From Spirochaetota bacterium (GTDB lineage: Bacteria > Spirochaetota > UBA4802 > JAFGJZ01), in assembly GCA_023396615.1 (NCBI GenBank), contig JAEWVM010000136.1:1-7546 (forward strand): a stretch of 7,546 nt of DNA. The letters run 5' to 3'. Numbering within the stretch: the stretch's first letter is position 1; every line of letters begins with the position of its first letter. Under the pieces are notes generated by a model. The model did not search any database. It was not told the origin of the DNA and saw only the letters and a program-made list of their open reading frames with translations. Position numbers and translations under genes: made by a program. Below are positions 5,851 through 7,546 of the stretch, in pieces.

Positions 5851-6069
5851 GGATTTTCCTCCTGTTTCAGCATGTGATTTAATCATTATCTTTTGAGTTA
5901 CTTTATAAACGTTTGTATTGAATCGTAATTGGTTCATATACAATACTAATATTCTGGATCAATATAGAAAAATCAACAAAAAATAAATTACAATAAATAA
6001 GATTTTGCTGACAGAATCAAAGCAATAACATGATGCGTGAGAGTTTTGAGAGATGCATGGATACTGCTA
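5851..6069. promoter_or_regulatory. Intergenic control region between the two TA modules
   Basis: No gene is visible here. It should carry the promoter of the mazF-like operon reading leftward. A possible pair on the - strand is TTGATC, 16 bases, TATATG, located around 5934-5961. An inverted pair GTATTG/CAATAC overlaps it. The matches to consensus are partial, so the exact sites are uncertain. No strong terminator for the HigA gene was found in it. Confidence 0.35.
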
Positions 6070-6351
6070 TCATCTTGTTTTTTCAAATTTTATGGTGTAG
6101 TGAAGAGCATTCAATATAGGGAAAAGAGTTTTAAGAGATACGTTTTTCTTTTTCCCTGAGCGTAAATTTTGGATCATAGTTGCAGATATACCTGTTTCTT
6201 TTGAAAGGCTTCTGACTGATTTATTTTCTGCTTCCATGGCCTCTATTAAAAGCTCTGAAATAAGAAAATCCTGATAACCTTGATCGAATTTGGCTTTTCT
6301 TTTTTTGTCTGACATTATTCTATCGAAAGTTGAAATAGTTTTAGTTTTCAT
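6070..6351 (-). CDS. HigA-like XRE-family antitoxin
   Basis: A 93-residue DNA-binding antitoxin. Residues about 45-80 form a Cro/CI-type helix-turn-helix (SVRSLSKETGISATMIQNLR, then SGKKKNVSLKTLFPILNAL), with the recognition helix around ISATMIQNLR. The N-terminal part (STFDRIMSDKKRKAKFDQGY) resembles that of antitoxins paired with Gp49/RelE-like toxins. The ATG overlaps the last 11 bases of the toxin gene, and an AAGGAAG ribosome site lies inside the toxin's final codons, so synthesis is coupled. The toxin-first order is characteristic of HigBA-type modules. HigA would bind the toxin and repress the operon, possibly through the palindrome at 6705-6719. It appears intact and ends in KFEKTR. 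Confidence 0.88.
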   Translation of the reverse strand: MKTKTISTFDRIMSDKKRKAKFDQGYQDFLISELLIEAMEAENKSVRSLSKETGISATMIQNLRSGKKKNVSLKTLFPILNALHYTIKFEKTR

Positions 6352-6709
6352 AATAGCTTCCTTGTTTTAATCTGAGTAAATAATCCTTTTTGCGTTTCTC
6401 GGCTAAATCTTTATCTGATTTAGGCAGTTTATCTGTTTTTTTTCTGTAAGCATTCGTTATTATAATTTTCTTATTGATGACAAAGAAAGACAGAAATCGA
6501 TGCGGTTGAGGTTTAAATGCAAAAATTCCGTCTCCTTCATTGTTGAATTTTGTTTTGTCATTGATTTTACCAAAATCTCCCATTCTCTTTAAAAGATAAA
6601 AAACTTTATCTTGTTCAGTCTCAGAAAGATTCTCAAAATAATTCAAAGGTTCACTTTCACCATTTTTGCTAAAAAACCATTCAATAGTAAATTCTTTTCC
6701 AACGCACAT
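6341..6709 (-). CDS. HigB/RelE-like toxin (phage Gp49-like family)
   Basis: A 122-residue protein starting at ATG 6709; a TTG at 6724 would add five residues. It has the RelE-superfamily layout of Gp49-like toxins. Helices come first (EPLNYFENLSETEQDKVFYL), followed by strands carrying IFAFKPQPHRFLSFFVINK and IIITNAYRKKTDKLPKSD, and a basic C-terminal helix (AEKRKKDYLLRL). The H70-R71 pair and the Y88-R89-K90-K91 cluster lie where this family keeps its RNA-binding and catalytic residues. Such toxins are ribosome-dependent mRNA interferases. No Shine-Dalgarno sequence is visible before either start, so translation may be weak or leaderless, which would favour the antitoxin. The gene looks complete. 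Confidence 0.88.
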   Translation of the reverse strand: MCVGKEFTIEWFFSKNGESEPLNYFENLSETEQDKVFYLLKRMGDFGKINDKTKFNNEGDGIFAFKPQPHRFLSFFVINKKIIITNAYRKKTDKLPKSDKDLAEKRKKDYLLRLKQGSYYEN

Positions 6710-6744
6710 ATTATATGTGTACAAATATATTGTTACATTGTCAA
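6705..6744 (-). promoter_or_regulatory. higB promoter region with a 15-bp palindrome over the start codon
   Basis: CACATAT-T-ATATGTG (6705-6719) is a perfect 7-bp inverted repeat with a single central base, and it covers the ATG of the HigB-like gene. Such a site is a natural HigA operator. A perfect -35 hexamer TTGACA lies at 6739-6744 on the - strand. At 17 bases the -10 would be TACACA (poor), while a perfect TATAAT sits 23 bases away (too far), so the exact promoter is unresolved. Confidence 0.45.
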
Positions 6745-6766
6745 GATGTAAATTACTTTTTTATAA

Positions 6767-6892
6767 TTGATTCATAGTTTTAAAAAAGATGATATGCTTG
6801 ATATCATTCTTGACGCTTTAAATCAATTATATGCTAAATTGATCAATGATGATCAGGCAAGAAGTACAAGAATTTTATGTAAACGTCTGTAG
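6767..6892 (+). pseudogene. Possible 3' gene remnant (small orphan frame)
   Basis: After a TAA at 6764-6766 the frame is open to TAG 6890-6892 and reads KKDDMLDIILDALNQLYAKL, then INDDQARSTRILCKRL. The internal ATG is at 6794 and has no convincing ribosome site. The composition (amphipathic Leu/Ile pattern, then a basic end) looks protein-like rather than random, so it may be the tail of a gene destroyed by rearrangement; no family is recognised. Otherwise, 6725-6910 holds nothing else I can support. Confidence 0.3.
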
Positions 6893-6910
6893 AAATAAAA
6901 ACTTTCGGAA

Positions 6911-7062
6911 TCTTGCGTTAGCGATCGAAGCGGTATCCTTTTGCGGAGCAAAAGATACAAGCGGAGAGCGCGGCGCAAGTATGAAATCTTTGAATGAATG
7001 GAGATTTGAGATAATCCGTGTTGAGTAACCTTTCTGAAAACTGGACGAGCGCAACGCCCGGA
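6911..7062 (+). repeat. 152-bp palindromic repeat fused to an RHS core (copy B)
   Basis: Matches 3589-3740 with 4 substitutions. The palindrome arms are CTTGCG (6912-6917) and CGCAAG (6974-6979), with the same inner stem around GTATCCTTTTGC/GCAAAAGATAC. It is joined to the cassette 4 RHS core at the same codon as in copy A. The outer left boundary is sharp: the sequences before 3589 and 6911 are unrelated. Confidence 0.8.
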
Positions 7063-7546
7063 AGACTGACTGATAAGAAGGGGAACTTCTTCGAGATGAT
7101 AGAATATCTGCCGTATGGTGAAACTCTTTACGATGAGGCTGCGACGGCGGACAAGACGGAGTTTAGGTTTACCTCGAAGGAACAGGACGCGGAGACTGGG
7201 TTGTATTACCATGGAGCAAGGTACAGAGATGCAAGAACAGGCGTGTGGTTGAGTGTGGATCCTATATTTGAGATGTATCTACCGATGACGCCGATTAGTA
7301 ATAAAGAAAAAGAACATAACAAGAAATTACCGGAGTTAGGTGGAGTTTTTAATTCTGTTAACTTGAATTTATACCACTATGCCGGGAATAATCCTGTAAG
7401 ATTTATTGATCCGGATGGTAATCAGTCTGTTGATATTCTGAATATGCTTTTTCAAAGAATTGGGGTTACAACAGCTACCGAACTTCAGATTAATGAAAAT
7501 ATTCGAAATCTGCCAAATACACCATTTCATCCGAATTGGTATGGGA
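7018..7546 (+). CDS. RHS cassette 4: short RHS core and start of a toxin tip (3' partial)
   Basis: From GTG 7018 the frame stays open to the right edge (176 codons). The first 16 residues (MLSNLSENWTSATPGR) come from the repeat at 6911-7062 and parallel cassette 3. RHS core spans residues 17-134: LTDKKGNFFEMIEYLPYGET, GLYYHGARYRDARTGVWLSV, KLPELGGVFNSVNLNLYHY and the boundary PVRFIDPDG. YYHGARY replaces the usual YYYGARY. The tip begins at about 7420 with NQSVDILNMLFQRIGVTTA and continues with ENIRNLPNTPFHPNWYG before the window ends. It is unlike the tips of cassettes 1-3 and too short to assign. No clear ribosome site precedes the GTG. An immunity gene would be expected just beyond the edge. 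Confidence 0.82.
   Translation, partial: MLSNLSENWTSATPGRLTDKKGNFFEMIEYLPYGETLYDEAATADKTEFRFTSKEQDAETGLYYHGARYRDARTGVWLSVDPIFEMYLPMTPISNKEKEHNKKLPELGGVFNSVNLNLYHYAGNNPVRFIDPDGNQSVDILNMLFQRIGVTTATELQINENIRNLPNTPFHPNWYG

Noticed and set aside
5851..5943. Longer N-terminal extension of the MazF-type antitoxin from 5943
   Set aside because: The extension contains the AGGAGG that serves ATG 5850 and has no ribosome site of its own; the family-like sequence begins at MMTIEEK.
6846..7028. Forward open frame of 60 codons ending in MKSLNEWRFEIIRVE
   Set aside because: It reads through the palindromic repeat. The equivalent frame in copy A has unrelated upstream sequence and a nonsynonymous change, and there is no ribosome site.
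1..7546. CRISPR array or a conventional insertion sequence
   Set aside because: Repeats here are two-copy and gene-sized or palindromic, with no regular short repeat-spacer pattern, and no transposase is encoded in any frame I examined.

Overview
The window most likely comes from a host-associated spirochaete of the Treponema type. Two things point there. The RHS core carries an L-P-G-M-G-G-x-[FY]-N-x-x-N-L-N-L-Y-H-Y-A-G-N-N-P signature, which I associate with Treponema RHS proteins from memory (not searched). The one lipoprotein has a loose lipobox (F-G-G-C). The DNA is AT-rich overall. RHS core stretches are visibly richer in GC than the tip and immunity genes attached to them.

The main content is a tandem array of truncated ('orphan') RHS toxin-tip cassettes on the + strand. 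Each cassette is a short piece of RHS core ending at a conserved P-x4-D-P-[DN]-G boundary, followed by an unrelated C-terminal toxin domain. In the three cassettes whose 3' side is visible, a small gene that looks like the cognate immunity gene follows within a few bases. Cassette 1 (1-728, cut by the left edge) has an acidic immunity candidate at 746-1147. Cassette 2 (1709-3046) is followed by a predicted lipoprotein (3062-3544), which hints that this toxin acts in the periplasm. Cassette 3 (3696-4649) is followed by a small acidic helical immunity candidate (4653-5003). Cassette 4 (7018 to the right edge) is cut before its tip is complete. None of the fully visible cassettes has a secretion N-terminus or RHS shell, so they are probably a reservoir of tips that can recombine into a full-length RHS gene elsewhere, with immunity genes kept expressed.

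Between cassettes lie three kinds of repeated material. (a) A unit of about 290 bp present twice (about 1161-1448 and 5048-5338) encodes a 69/75-residue very acidic, coiled-coil-like protein. Just upstream it carries what looks like the 3' end of another gene. (b) A repeat of about 152 bp (3589-3740 and 6911-7062, 4 mismatches) contains a long imperfect palindrome and is fused to the RHS core at the same codon in cassettes 3 and 4. (c) Small perfect hairpins lie around 1499-1755, in front of and inside the start of cassette 2.

Between the second acidic gene and cassette 4, on the - strand, sit two toxin-antitoxin modules. One is a MazF/PemK-type toxin with its small antitoxin (5346-5850). The other is a HigB/RelE-like toxin followed by a XRE-type HigA antitoxin (6070-6709), with a 15-bp palindrome over the higB start codon. 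The region therefore combines intercellular (RHS) and intracellular (TA) toxins in one repeat-rich accessory island. The least characterised parts are the three toxin/immunity pairs, the recurrent acidic gene unit and the palindromic repeat fused to the RHS cores.
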